NCBI RefSeq assembly: GCF_003255815.1
Contig: NC_037672.1
Span: forward strand, 108,452,686-108,516,685
Direction: 5' to 3'
Source: Theropithecus gelada
Lineage: Eukaryota > Chordata > Mammalia > Primates > Cercopithecidae
DNA: 64,000 bases
The position numbers were made by a program, and so were the translations under genes. The notes beneath the pieces are model-generated. The model did not search any database. It worked only from the letters and a program-made list of their open reading frames with translations, and was not told the DNA's origin. Within the stretch, counting starts at the first letter, position 1; each line of letters opens with the position of its first letter. This document shows positions 35,555 through 47,299 of the stretch, piece after piece.

Positions 35555-37220
35555 GAAGCAAATTTGCATTCTGTACAGGGGAAGCCTCAAAGTCTCTATT
35601 TTTCGTTCTGGAATTTTATATATTACTGTTATGCAGGGAACAGCTTTTAATCTTCTCTATCACTTTCTACTTTTTCTTAAATGAATAAAACAAAAATCTT
35701 TGGAACATGAACACTGAAAACCAGCTTTATGCGTCATAGGTTTGTGAGTAATTTCTGATAAAAGTATTTCATTTCAGTGTCCTGATTTCTTATTCAGTTT
35801 GCACTCAGGGAAACTAGTGTATTGCATTCTCCTTGAAGAAAGCCATAGAGAGAGAAAATGCAGTTAGTCATTTATGTGCATATAACAATATAAATTGTAA
35901 AGATTAAGGGGAATCATTTTGGGGAGCATCACAATTCTGCAACTAAAGGCACTTAAATAATTACCTTTTTAAGCAACTTTTATTGACTATGCAGCAGGAT
36001 AAAAAGTAATCTTACTTGTTTTAAATGGCATAAAGCAACCAAATGCCATTAACAGAGTGTTACATTTCTTATTTCACTAAGATTGTTGAAGCTTACCAGA
36101 AAGAGATAAAAAATGTATAAATTCAGGAACGCTGGCTAGTAATATCCCAAACCATTGTCAGTGGACTCCTACTTTCTCCTGCCAAAATATGTGGAAGCAT
36201 GCATGGATTGTACTAGATTAGTAAGAGGGGCTCGTTTCCGTGGCATTAGCCAGGTATCTTAGCAACAAGACCATACCAGATTCTAGCAGTGCTCTGTGGT
36301 GGTGCATGTAATATCCTGGACATAATCTGTCTTTTAATTTTCTTTGGATTGTAGTGATATTACAGATACATGTGTTCAGTTATAGATCTTTATTTAATAA
36401 GAAGAGTGCCTTAGCTGAAGATTTGTACTATGCCAGGAGTGGGCAACTCACAATAATGTTGCTGGCGTTTTAGCCGAGGTACTGCCGTGTCTCACATTTC
36501 AGATTGACAGGAAAACTTACTCCCTTCATTAAGATGTGCCTCATAGTTCATATCTTTATGCTGTGGAGATGAGGATGCTGCTGGAATTCATAATACTAAG
36601 AACGTTATTTAATGTCAGATAGAATGCAAATTGCTCGTACAATTGAAATGTCATCTAAAACATGCCACCGTATGCAACACCACTTTATTATAAGTCACTG
36701 AGAGCAATATCTTAAATTTGGAATTGCACTAATCCTTCATCTGCTTTGTTTACCTTTCATCTATAATAGAGATGTCGAATTTCCTCCAAACTGGATTTGC
36801 ATGTTTTAACTGCTTGCTCACACAGCTGAAGATGTGTGGGAGAACCATATAGGGGTACTTCCTTTGATTTTCTTGTCTTTTTGTTGTTTGTCTAATGCAA
36901 ATTAACAGCAAAAGATAGCTTTCAAATACGAGACAAAATGCCATGTCAACCCTTTTGGGGAAATAAGCTAAAGCTTATGAAAGAACATTTGATTGTTTAA
37001 AGGGCGAATTATAATACAAATATGCTGTCGGTTTATTGGTAATTGATTTTCTTGGTAATTTAGTTTCATGCAGTATTTTCTTGCATTTAATTGAAACAAT
37101 AATAATTTTATAAGATTAATTTTGTTCACGGTGAAATTACATGTGTGCTATTTAAGACATTTGTCATGCTCGCTTGGAGAAAGCGTGCAGAACAATTGCC
37201 ATCCAAAATAAAGCTATCTT
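35555..37220. promoter_or_regulatory. Possible conserved enhancer cluster with octamer motifs
   Basis: This 1.7-kb repeat-free tract has roughly 16 CpGs after 36100 in an otherwise CpG-poor region. Four octamer (POU-type) words occur: ATTTGCAT at 35562-35569 and 36795-36802, ATGCAAAT at 36624-36631 and 36895-36902. TAATTG/TAATTA-like cores and AACAAT (SOX-like) words lie at 37030-37130. No frame or splice pair supports an exon. The combination suggests a POU/SOX/homeodomain-responsive element. This is inference and needs conservation data. Confidence 0.35.
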
Positions 37221-37731
37221 GACATAAAAAATGTTGTTTGTACACAAAGGTTCTTATCTTGAGTTCTAAATATTCATTCAAGATGATGGCTTATCTTTTA
37301 TAGGTCAGTTTTCGGTACCAAAGAAGGCCCAGAACACCTCTTGAATCTGTAAATTCTAGGGTTTTCCATAAAAATTACATTTTTGCAGAGATGAGAGTTG
37401 TGAGAAGGAAAGTGGGAAGAAAGAAGAAAGTCCTTAAAACCCCACTCTTTGGGTCTATCCCCTCCTACTCAAGATCCCCTCTTCCTGCAACACTTTCCCA
37501 AAGAATTTAGGCTCTTAAATGCTTAGTATCTTTTAGTAGGCTGCAGTGAAGATTCTGTTTTGTTTGTTTCATATGATATAGTATTTTCATTGTTCATAAC
37601 AGAGTATTCTAAATCTCAATATGCATTTGTAGGGCCTTAGAGTTATACCTCAAAAAGATTATTTGTTGATGAGTATATTTGATACAAAACTTATGTAAGA
37701 ATGACAGGACTCCCAAAGTTCAAACTCTTCC
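37221..37731. other. Unique sequence, no gene seen
   Basis: Includes a purine-rich patch (37385-37440) and a pyrimidine-rich patch (37440-37500). No recognisable element. Confidence 0.4.
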
Positions 37732-37747
37732 AGTTAGATAAATATCT

Positions 37748-38071
37748 CAGTTTTTGTTTGTTTGTTTGGTTGGTTGATTGGTTTTTTGAGACAGAGTCTC
37801 ACTCTGTCACCCAGGCTGGAGAGCAGTGGTGCTATCTCAGCTCACTGCAACTTCCACCTCCTTGGTTCAAGTGATTCTTGTGCCTCAGCCTTCCAAGTGG
37901 CTGGGATTACAGGCACACGCCACCACGCCCAGCTAATTTTTGTATTTTTAGTAGAGATGGGGTTTTGTCATGTTGCCCAGGTTGGTCTAGAACCCCTGGG
38001 CTCAAGTGATCGCCTGCCTTGGTCTCCTAAAGGGCTGGAACTACAAGCGTGAGCCACCACACCTGGGCCCT
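37748..38071 (-). mobile_element. AluS-like SINE, complement
   Basis: Full-length Alu on the complement strand with a GTTT-interrupted T tail (37751-37785). The target-site duplication is 'agttagataaatatct' at 37732-37747 and 'agttagacatatatct' at 38072-38087 (two mismatches). It forms a close inverted pair with the sense Alu at 38254-38563. Confidence 0.95.
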
Positions 38072-38253
38072 AGTTAGACATATATCTTATATATCATTTG
38101 ATATAAGAATCTGTATAAGGTTACAAAAAATTATTTGTATTTATGAAGACATGCTTTGACTCCTTGCAAGGAACAGCCTAAAGTAACCACTATAATATGG
38201 TTATTGCCATAATGCTATAACATTTCCTCTAGTTTTTAAAGATCTCTAGAGCT

Positions 38254-38563
38254 GGGCCGGGCACGGTGGCTCATGCCTGTAATCCCAGCACTTTGGGAGT
38301 CCAAGGCGGGTGGATCATGAGGTCAAGAGATTGAGACCAACCTGGCCAACATGGTGAAAACCCATCTCTACTACAAATACAAAAATTAGCTGGGTGTGGT
38401 GGTACGTGCCTGTATTCTCAGCTACTCGGGAGGCTGAGGCAGGAGAATTGCTTGAACCCAGGTGCTGGAGGTTTCAGTGAGCTGAGATCATGCCACTGCA
38501 CTCCAGCCTGGGCAACAGAGTGAGACTCCATCTCAAGAAGAAAACAAAACAAAACGAAAAAAC
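38254..38563 (+). mobile_element. AluS-like SINE, sense, with 10-bp target duplication
   Basis: Sense Alu from 'gggccgggcacggtggctcatgcc' to the tail 'aagaagaaaacaaaacaaaacgaaaaaac'. It is flanked by CTCTAGAGCT at 38244-38253 and 38564-38573, itself a palindromic word. It lies 182 bases from the inverted partner upstream. Confidence 0.96.
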
Positions 38564-38639
38564 CTCTAGAGCTATTATACAACTCTCAAAGAGTTGTCTG
38601 AAGATTTCAAGTCTTAGAATCACTCGATTCTATTTTATG

Positions 38640-38750
38640 AAAAAGTTAGATTCCTAGGCCTTTGCCCAGACTCATTATATGAGTCTCTATGGGTTTAGAA
38701 ATAGCTCCAAGTTTTTCTTTGACACTTAGAATTTGGAACCATTAATTTAA
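38640..38750 (-). mobile_element. Possible MER5-type fragment
   Basis: 'ttagattcctaggcctttgcccagactcattatatgagtctctatgggt' resembles the complement of the MER5 core ('gattcctgggcctcacccagacctactgaatcagaatctctggggg'). It is short and diverged, so tentative. Confidence 0.4.
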
Positions 38751-39012
38751 AATAATGAATGGCAATTAATACAAAGCTTAATTTTCATAATTAAGGGTTA
38801 GTTTTGGCAAGTTAGACCATGTTATATTTTATATATGCCTGTGTGTGTATAGGTTGTATAAAATATATGATATAAATATGTTATAAATATGTAAAATTTG
38901 AGATTTTACTAAAAAATAAGTTGAAACATTGGGCTTGGGATTTCTTTTTAAAAAGTCAAAAGTATGTAATTTGTCATTACATAATTTGGGTTATTTTCAT
39001 TTTTTCCTTTAT
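38751..39012. other. AT-rich spacer
   Basis: No recognisable element; TATA-rich around 38825-38895. Confidence 0.4.
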
Positions 39013-39153
39013 TTTTTAGAGACAAGGTCTTGCTTTGATAGTTCACTATAATCTCTAACTTCTGGGCTCAGGCAAGTTTCCTGCCTCAGTCTCCCAAGTA
39101 GCTAGAACTACAGACACATGCCACCATGCCCAGTTAATTAAAAAAAATTTTTT

Positions 39154-39393
39154 GGCCGGGCGCGGTGGCTCAAGCCTGTAATCCCAGCACTTTGGGAGGC
39201 CGAGACGGGCGGATCACGAGGTCAGGAGATCGAGACCATCCTGGCGAACACGGGAAACCCCGTCTCTACTAAAAAAAAAAAACAAAAAAAACTAGCCGGG
39301 CGAGGTGGCGGGCGCCTGTAGTCCCAGCTACTCGGGAGGCTGNAGCCAGACTCCATCTCAAAAAAAAAAAAAAAAGAAAAAAAAAAAAAAAAA
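39154..39393 (+). mobile_element. AluY, Old World monkey type, nested, with an internal gap
   Basis: Little-diverged sense Alu starting 'ggccgggcgcggtggctcaagcctgtaatccc', carrying monkey-type GGCTCAAGCC and 'actagccgggcgaggtggcgggcgcc'. The right monomer is missing about 80 bases: 'ggaggctgNagccagactccatctc' jumps from before 'aggcaggagaa' to the last 'gactcc'. An A8T6-type duplicated target flanks it (39140-39153, and A run/T8 ending near 39401). It inserted into the poly-T middle region of an older Alu. Confidence 0.93.
39343..39343. other. Assembly ambiguity (single N)
   Basis: The only non-ACGT base in the window. It coincides with the roughly 80-base deficit in the AluY right monomer, so it more likely marks an unresolved join than a single unknown base. 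Confidence 0.9.
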
Positions 39394-39511
39394 TTTTTTT
39401 TCAGAGATGCTATCTTGCCCAGACTGGTCTTGAACTCCTAGCCTCAAGTGATCTTCCTGCTTTGGCCTCTCAAAGTGCTGTGACTACAGGCATGAGTCAC
39501 ACCACCTGGCC

Positions 39512-40929
39512 TTGCCTAGGTCTTTTAAGTGAGACTATTAACTTGAAGTTCCACTGTATTTTTAAAAATCATGTAGGAAAGAGGACTTTTTTTATAGATG
39601 GGAATTTTATCTTAAAATGTCCCTTAAAATATGAAAACTCAGAAACATATTTTATAAATACATAATATAAAAATATAAATTTTTGCATTCCTTGATGTAA
39701 AAAAAATAGAATGAAGATAAAATCAAGAGCTAAGTTTTTATTCTATATTTGGTCTGGGTACTGACTTTGAAGTCAAGCTACCTTTTTGTTTCTCCTTGCA
39801 CAATTCTCAGCAACCAGTCTTCCATTTAACAACATCTTGGGTCCAGAAGCATCCCTGGGTTTTGTGTAAACTAAATACAGAAATCAATTTATCCAACTGT
39901 GAGATATAATAATCTCTTGGGTATAAAATGACATCTGGTTCATGGTGTCATCCGCATTATATAGCCACACTAAAGAAAAAATGACACACAGAAAGATAAA
40001 TTAAAGATAAATTCAAATTCATGTGAACATAATGGAGTTCCCAAGCTGATGATATATGACTGATGCCTAAAGCAACAATCAGCAAATGGTTTAGTAATAG
40101 ATGCACATAATTCCAGAGACTGACAAGCCAAGAGCTGGTCTCAGACTCAGATATACATGAACAGTTATTCTGTGCTACCTCTTTGTAGGTGTGGGATACC
40201 AAGATATAGTCAAATACAGAAATGTTTCTAATGCTTACCTCAGAATGTCAAGCATTACTTAGAATGATGTATCTGATACGCAACTTGGTAGTTTATCATA
40301 AAATACTCTTTTTAAAATTTGAACAATTGCTACTTTTTGATGTCTCCAAAATGTTCATTTATAACTTTGATGTTTTTCATACACAACAGTTGTACCTGTA
40401 ACTTCCTGTCTTTAGAAACTACGTTATCATCTCAAATTCAGCCTTTCTAAAATCAAAATTAATGTTTTCCTCTGAACACAGGATCATATTACTGATTTCT
40501 GAGTTCTGTTGCACCTCTATTTTCCCTTATTATTTGTGTTCAAAGCCTTTCAGGGATGTTTTGGTACAGTATATGTGCTAAAACTTCTAGTCATTTTGCA
40601 CACAATATCATTGTGAAACAGGTTTATTTTGAAAACATACCATGGATACGTTGGGGAAAAAAACACCTTTAGTTCAAGATATCAAACCAGATTTCTCAAT
40701 ACCCAATTAAATTACACATCCTGCTTCTAACCACGTAAAATGAGAAAATATGACACTTTAGGAAAGATATTTGATCATCTAAATAAAATTAGCAGCAAGG
40801 AATAAAACACATAGTAGAATTTTTACCTGAAAAAAAAAATCAAGACCCTATTTCTCTCTTGATGAGGAAAGAGTTTCTGATTTTATAGAAATCATCTGTT
40901 TGCACCACAGAAGAATATGTTATCTTTTT
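39512..40929. other. Unique sequence, no gene seen
   Basis: AT-rich, no recognisable repeat, no splice-supported frame. Confidence 0.45.
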
Positions 40930-41227
40930 TTTTTTTTTTTTTTTTGAGACGGAGTCTTGCTCTGTCACCCAGGCTGGAGTACAGTGGCCGGATCTCGGCT
41001 CACTGCAAGCTCCGCCTCCCGGGTTTACGCCATTCTCCTGCCTCAGCCTCCTGAGTAGCTGGGACTACAGGCGCCCGCCACCTCGCCCGGCTAGTTTTTT
41101 GTATTTTTTAGTAGAGACGGGGTTTCATCATGTTAGCCAGGATGGTCTCGATCTACCGACCTCGTGATCCGCCCGTCTCGGCCTCCCAAAGTGCTGGGAT
41201 TACAGGTGTGAGCCACCGCGCCCGGCC
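40930..41227 (-). mobile_element. AluY, Old World monkey type, complement
   Basis: Full-length and little diverged, with a T run of about 20. It shows several monkey-type variants: 'cagtggccggatctcggctc', 'cgggtttacgcc', 'ccacctcgcccggctagttttttgta'. The target duplication appears as 'ttatctttt' on both sides (about 40920-40928 and 41231-41240). One of the youngest insertions in the window. Confidence 0.96.
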
Positions 41228-42179
41228 GTGTTTATCTTTTTAAAAAATGTGGCAGGGTGATTTTTTGTTTTTTCCCCCACTTCTTCCTGATGATTTTCTT
41301 GGGCATGGCCTCCACCAAGAATCGGATTACAGAAGCAGCCATTGATGATGCAACCTAATGTGGAGACTCTTGGAATCCTGGGGAGGAGACCAAGAGATGA
41401 GAGTGTCAGCTCCCTAATTTTAGGGACCTGTATCAGATGAACTGGGGAAGAGGGCTGGAGAATTTGAAGAGTGAAAAGCACACACAACTTTCTCCTTATG
41501 CTCCATCTCAGACTCTGTCTGAATTGGAAGAGAGAATTAAAATCAAACAATAAAGATGTTCTCTATATGCATCTGGGTCCTGGCTAACAGGACTTTGGTT
41601 TAAAAATGGGCCATATGACTGTTTTTCTCTACAACAAAGGACATGATACTGGAGACAGAATCCTCTTCAGGATAGAATCCTAGGGGTCTATTTCTGTATA
41701 TGGCAATGTTACGTTTTTAGGTCATGCCCCATTACAAGAATGTTGACAAGAAAGCTCATGGAAGAGGTTTGTGAAGGATAAGGAGTTAGTAAGGAAGAGC
41801 CGATTCTTGACAGGGCTGATGTTTGCCTCCAAGTGTCATCATGAATTTGAATATTGCTAATATAATATTTTCCCATCATAATTGCAAACACTCTATTTTT
41901 ACAAGGTAGCAGGCCAGACTGTTGGAAATTGGCAAAATCGGATGAAAATAAGCACATCCGCCTTTTCGGGGGCTGCCACGAAGGAAGAGGTTCTTTCATA
42001 CACATCTCGTATTTTGCAGAGTAGTTTGGTCCTTTCTAGCTTATCATCCTTCTCATGTGTATTGGGAGAGAGATAGTTAGAGACAATGAAAAAATCAATG
42101 AGAATCCTGTTACTAGAGAATTCACTGTAGCCCTACTACTAGAGAACTAAGAAATGCCCCAAATCAGTGACTGCAAATC
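41228..42179. other. Unassigned sequence, slightly GC-richer
   Basis: Frames at 41200-41550 and 41709-42005 (complement) and 41882-42076 (plus) lack conserved motifs and splice context. It may contain an unrecognised LTR or old DNA transposon remnant, but no terminal repeats were found. Confidence 0.3.
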
Positions 42180-42365
42180 ACCAACAAATCTTTAGCACTT
42201 CTTATGTGCCATAAACCTTGCCAAATGCTTGACACAATGTATGTTTTTCAATCCTCGTCACAGTTCTATGAGATGGAGACTATTAACCAATTGTGAAGAT
42301 AAGGAAATAGGTTTGGTGAGGTTAAATAACTTTGATAAAATCATTCAGCAGATAATAACAAGAAT
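42180..42365 (+). mobile_element. MIR SINE (first of two adjacent copies)
   Basis: 'tttagcacttcttatgtgccataaaccttgccaaatgcttgacacaatgtatg', 'cctcgtcacagttctatgagatgg', 'gaagataaggaaataggtttggtgaggttaaataactttg' follow MIR order, with the tRNA-like 5' part missing. Confidence 0.75.
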
Positions 42366-42379
42366 ACTTATCATGATAA

Positions 42380-42610
42380 AGCAAACAGTTGCATAGAACT
42401 TACTGAGGGCCTCCTACTGCTAAGTGATCAATATATACTAAAAATATATACTAAAAAGTTTAAACCCACAGCAACCCTATGAGGTAGGTACCGAAATTAC
42501 TATAATTATTCTCATTTTTATAGATAATTAAATTGAGGCCTGGAAAGATTAAGTTACTTTCCCAAGTCACAAATCTAGTAAGTGGTAGAATTAGGATTCA
42601 AAATTAGGAT
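42380..42610 (+). mobile_element. MIR SINE (second adjacent copy)
   Basis: 'cttactgagggcctcctactgctaagtg', 'cccacagcaaccctatgaggtaggtacc', 'agataattaaattgaggcctggaaagattaagttactttcccaagtcacaaatctagtaagtggtagaattaggattc' are MIR core and 3' half. A 13-base tandem, ATATATACTAAAA, is duplicated at 42431-42443 and 42444-42456 within it. Confidence 0.8.
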
Positions 42611-42728
42611 TTCAGGCCTCACAATCTGTACTCTTTACCATGAAGCTATGGGAATACATTATAGAACCATAGATCCAAGGAAGGAGACCTTACCTCCCCC
42701 AAGCTTTTACCATCAAAATCTAAGTGTC

Positions 42729-43000
42729 TGCATACATAAAAAATAGTTACAGAGTGAATAAGACCTAATATTTGATAGCACTATAGTCAACAATAACTTA
42801 ATTGTACATTTCAAAGTAACTAAAAGAGTATGACTGGATTGTTTGTAACAAAAGGATAAATGTTTGAGGGGATGGGTACCCAATTCTCTGTGATGTGATT
42901 ATTAATCTCTGTATGCCTGTATCAAATATCTCATGTATGCTATAAATATATACACCTACTATGTACCCATAAAAATTTAAAATAAAAAAATTAATAATAA
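42729..43000 (+). mobile_element. 5'-truncated L1 with 14-bp target duplication
   Basis: Only the 3' UTR of an L1 is present: 'gaataagacctaatatttgatagcac', 'aattgtacatttcaaagtaactaaaagagtatgactggattgtttgtaac', 'ggatgggtacccaattctctgtgatgtgattatta', 'atatatacacctactatgtacccataaaaa', then an A-rich tail. It is bounded by 'aaaatctaagtgtc' (42715-42728) and 'aaaacctaagtgtc' (43001-43014), one mismatch. The AAAA at the target edge fits L1 endonuclease cleavage. Subfamily likely L1PB/L1MA, not verified. Confidence 0.9.
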
Positions 43001-43014
43001 AAAACCTAAGTGTC

Positions 43015-46000
43015 ACCCCTTGAAACACAGCTATTGATATAAACGTATTGTCTTTTTTGTTTTTCATAGTTTTGATATGTGAATGTAGATATTAAACATA
43101 TTCTATTGATATGATTTATTCTCAATAGCAAAGGATTGTGATTAAAGCAATGGGAATTAAGGACACAAAGATATCAGAAGGCAAGCACTTTGAGATGTTT
43201 ATCTCTCCATTATTTTGAACCTTTAGGTCAACTTCTTTTGAATAAGTGTGTAGGTTAGTAAACTGAGTGAACTATAGAAAATTACGTTATTGACGTATTT
43301 TTGTGCGTATGGTTATACCACTTAACAAGTAAGTGATCTCCAAGAAAATCAGTCCTAAGTCAAAAACAAACAGTATTGAATAAATTAATGTGCCTTTACT
43401 ATTGGTGGGCAATAATGAATATTCTGCTAATCTTTAGAATTATTGCAATTAGCACCCAGCACTACATCGCAGACTTCCTTCATGACTTAAACTTTATTTT
43501 TAATCTGAAATTGATTTTACATTTGTAATTATTGGTCTACTATGTGGTTTTTGGCCTTTACTAGCTATGCAAAACAATAGCTGGATACTAGAAGGCATTT
43601 TATTATAATCTTACTGTTTTTACCATGATTGAATGGTAAAAATATGTCACCATTATTATGATGTCATTTTAAACTTAAATAAGCTTAGACCACTTATTGA
43701 AAAATCCTGCGTAATTTTAAATTGATGTTGACATTAAAAAGGATTGCCTATAATGATAGTGTCTTGTAGCTTTAAGTAGCAGTCTGAAGTAAATCTAGTA
43801 ATAATTATGGTTACATCTTGATCACTTGCCTTTTCCTGTTTATTAACCTTGTAAGGAAACATATTGTTAGAGTCATCTTTAATTCATACAAAAAATTAAT
43901 CCCCTTCCATCCCTTCTTAGACCTTAAAACAAGAATAGAGAGTGTGAGTTCAGTGCTTGAACTTTTTTCCTGGAGAGATTCCCACATGCAAAACGGAGGC
44001 AAATCTACTAAAAGCTGAGTACCTTCATCACACATCAGCTTCGAGGACCTTCTGTTACTGTCTGTCCATCTCTTCATCTCTCTTGGGAGGAGCCCGAACC
44101 CACACAGCCCAGGGCCTGCTGAAACCAGCCAGTGGTAGAGCCATCAAGACCAGCCTATTTGAAAAGAAAATAATGAAAGACAAAATCTCATCAGCCAACC
44201 TGAATTGCTGATCCCCGGAGGGTGCTCTAAGAAAAGTTGGAAAAGATTATGTAAAATAGCTCTCATATGTTAGGCAGGAAAAATTACTTATTGCCTCTAA
44301 ATGGAAAGATTGTAAACAAGGTTTCCCATTTTTGCAAAATAGAAAGATCAGTTGCATCAGATGCTGCCTTCAAACACAGCTTCTATAAAGTGCCATCAGG
44401 TTTAGATTCAGCCACTTGTGTCCAAGACAGAAGGGGAGAAATGGGAGAGATTTATCTCTCTTGTCTCTAAGCCTCCTTCTGTGTTGGGCAGAGCCCAAAG
44501 TCTAAATAGATAGGATCCTTTATCCAAAACCCACACTTCTGCCTTTTCATCCTAAAAGTGAAACAAGACAATTTGGCGTTCAATCGTCAAAGAAACAGTA
44601 ATATTTTGTAAAGAGTTAACCATGAAAATGTGACCAAATCAGTATTTGTTTACTGTCTCCTCTTATTAAGAATATGCAGTTTCTGTATAAATTTGTGTAA
44701 TTCTTACTTTGACTTAAAAATTATGAATAAATGAATGTGTTTCATAGTTATACCGATGCTGTTATTGATTTTAACTATATTACAAGTTGATGGTTTGTAT
44801 ATATAAATGTTACAGACAAAATCAATGAAATTTAAAGTATGTGTGACCTCTAATTGTGTATGTTTTTTCACATATTTTAAAAGTTACTAAATAAGCATGA
44901 TAACTTGAATTTCTTTCTCTTTCTTTCAAACTGTACCTACCCCAAGCCTCACTATTATTTTGCACCCTTTCCTGACCACTCTAGTCCATAGCAGTCTCCT
45001 TTTTGTAATAAACCCAAAGAACGGTCGTTTCTAAACATTTTGCCATAAAGCAAGTTAATTTTTACCTTTTGTAGACCCTACCTATGCTTCCAGATTTTAG
45101 CTAGCAAAGATGTATTTACTTTGTCATTTGTTTCTTCACTTTCTATTTTATGGGTACTATTAACCAGCAGTAGACAATAGTGGCATTGATTTGCCAAATT
45201 TGATGAGAAGAGCCAGGTCTGGGATTTGGACTGAGTGAATGTGGGCAGATGTGGTACAGGTGTTTGGAGGACACAGAGGCTGAAGTCCTCGGACTCCTTA
45301 GCAGAGCAGAGCAGTGTGGATTAGGGCTTGGACAGAGAGAGAGCGAGCTGATGACTGGAAGTGTGTGATTGCCAGAGATGAGTGGGAATGCTGCACGAAT
45401 CCAGGAATGGGCCAGGAGCTGGATCACCCATTGTCAACGTAGGATCTGATTGTAAGTGAGAGGCAAATAGCACAAGAAGTAAATAGAGAAAAATTAAGAG
45501 CAATCATATGTCACTTGTATATTATTATATAATTAAAGCATGGATCCATTCATCAAGAAAGCGCCCTGCCTTATCCCTGGAGTGTCATTCCTATTTGAGT
45601 CTTTAAGGGAACCTAAACAACTTCTGAAATAATTTTAGTGAAGTGTTTGTCTCTGGTAAACGCACATTAGCTTTTAAAAACTATATTAAAAATGTTAAAC
45701 ATTTATGAAGAATCACTGTGCTGCCTCTTCCTATTAGAAGTTCCAGTCCCAATTTCACTGGTCTAGGGAAAAGGAGTGGAAAGAACATGCACTATTTCTT
45801 TTTGAACGATAGCTTTAAGAGCTCTCCTGTGGCTCCACCGTGCTATCTTTTCCATTTGCCATAAAACCAGCAAAGTTTTAGGTAGGGAATAAAAAGCTGG
45901 AACAGATACCATGTTGGACCCCAGGTAGACATGCAATGTGAGTGAAAAATCCACCTTTATTTTGTAAGTCGCTGAGATTTTTGAGATTGCTTGTTATCAT

Positions 46001-47299
46001 GGCATTGTTTAACATGATCTGACGAGCATACATTGTCATTGACATGATTGTTTATCCTGGAGGTCAGTCAATATTTGTATGCCCTTTGTATTTTTTACAT
46101 AGTATTTTTAAATCTTATTTACCTAAGTTGTATGTCCCTTGAGAGTAACTTTAATATCTTATTTTTTTTTTTTTTTGCTTTTTGATCCACCATTTAAACA
46201 GTAAACCTCTGAAATAAAGAACTTTAGAATGTGTCAAGGTTAATCAATGAATGAATAACTTTACATATGCTCCATCTTAGTAACTATGAGTGATACAAAC
46301 ATGTCAAAGAAAGTGCAATTAAGATAAATATTTCCATATTGACAAGTCTATGGAAGTTACCAATCAATTCATTTCTTTCTGATAGTAAAGCAAACGATAC
46401 TTCCATTCTTTAATGAGACATCTGAAGGCACAGTGTGCAATTAAAAACTATAAATATATTGTTGAAATTATTTTATAAAAATAAAGCATCACACTTTTAA
46501 CTTGCACTACTGATGACTGCCTAATATGGCACTTATTGTACACATTTTCAAGAAAAGAGTTACTTTAAAATTAAAGTAGGGGAAGTTTCAAATGGGAAGC
46601 TTTGCTGGTAACCTCAGGATATTTACTACATTTGAGACTGACCCTCACCCTTGATGTGAGAAAATTAGGTTTAAGTTTCTATTGACTGATAGATTGAAAA
46701 GAATTATAATTATACTAACTGAAGTATGATTGAGGATGCCAAGTTATTTATTTATAGACAAGAATAGCTATGTTCATGATCCTTACTCCTGGTACTCTTA
46801 TTCAGGAAAGGCCAAGGGACTAGGAAGTACATAGAGTTGGAACTAGTTGTTGGAGATTTTTCATGAGAAGTACATATCACGTGGCCATTTTATTGAAATG
46901 TAATTTCAATAGCTGGAAGTAATGAAATCTCTTTGTCCTGTATTAAATAATAGGTCTCTAGTGGTAGAATGCATTTGTTAGATTCATCACTGTTCTTCCC
47001 TTTTCCACTAATGTCGCTATTTGAAATCCGTGTTCAATCTGGGTCACCTTTTCTCATTTATATGGCATATGTATTTTTTCTTTTGATGTACTCATGTTTC
47101 TAATAAGTTTGAAGAAAACATTCTTGCCTGTCAGGTGGTAGAACTGCCTGATAAACCAGTGTTTTTACTTAATAATTGAGCTCTTCGTGGGGAATATCCT
47201 CTTTTTATGTTTTCTGGTTTGTAAGAAGTACTTCCCAATTGCTATCATGTACTGCTTCTGAATAGCCTGGGGGCAACATGCAGGTAACTGTGAGAAAAA
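43015..47299. other. Mostly unique sequence, no gene seen
   Basis: A CpG-dense spot at 43283-43310 ('attacgttattgacgtatttttgtgcgtatgg') holds a CRE-type TGACGT (43291-43296). 43400-43700 is rich in ATTA/TAAT. 44920-45010 may contain a scrap of L2. Complement frames at 45143-45503 and the plus frames near 43957-44470 have no supporting context. A T run lies at 46161-46176. Confidence 0.4.

Larger units (their letters stand above)
39013..39511 (-). mobile_element. Old Alu, complement, split by a younger Alu
   Basis: The complement-strand Alu starts 'tttttagagacaaggtcttgctttgatag' and runs to 'ccatgcccagttaatta' (about 39139). It resumes at 39402 with 'cagagatgctatcttgcccagactggtcttgaactcctagcc' and ends at 'gtcacaccacctggcc' (39511). 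It lacks part of the left monomer and is strongly diverged, as for AluJ. The interruption is the AluY at 39154-39393. Confidence 0.92.

Noticed and set aside
43957..44470. Chain of plus-strand frames in a slightly GC-richer stretch
   Set aside because: Frames overlap out of phase and no consistent splice pair or protein-like motif links them.
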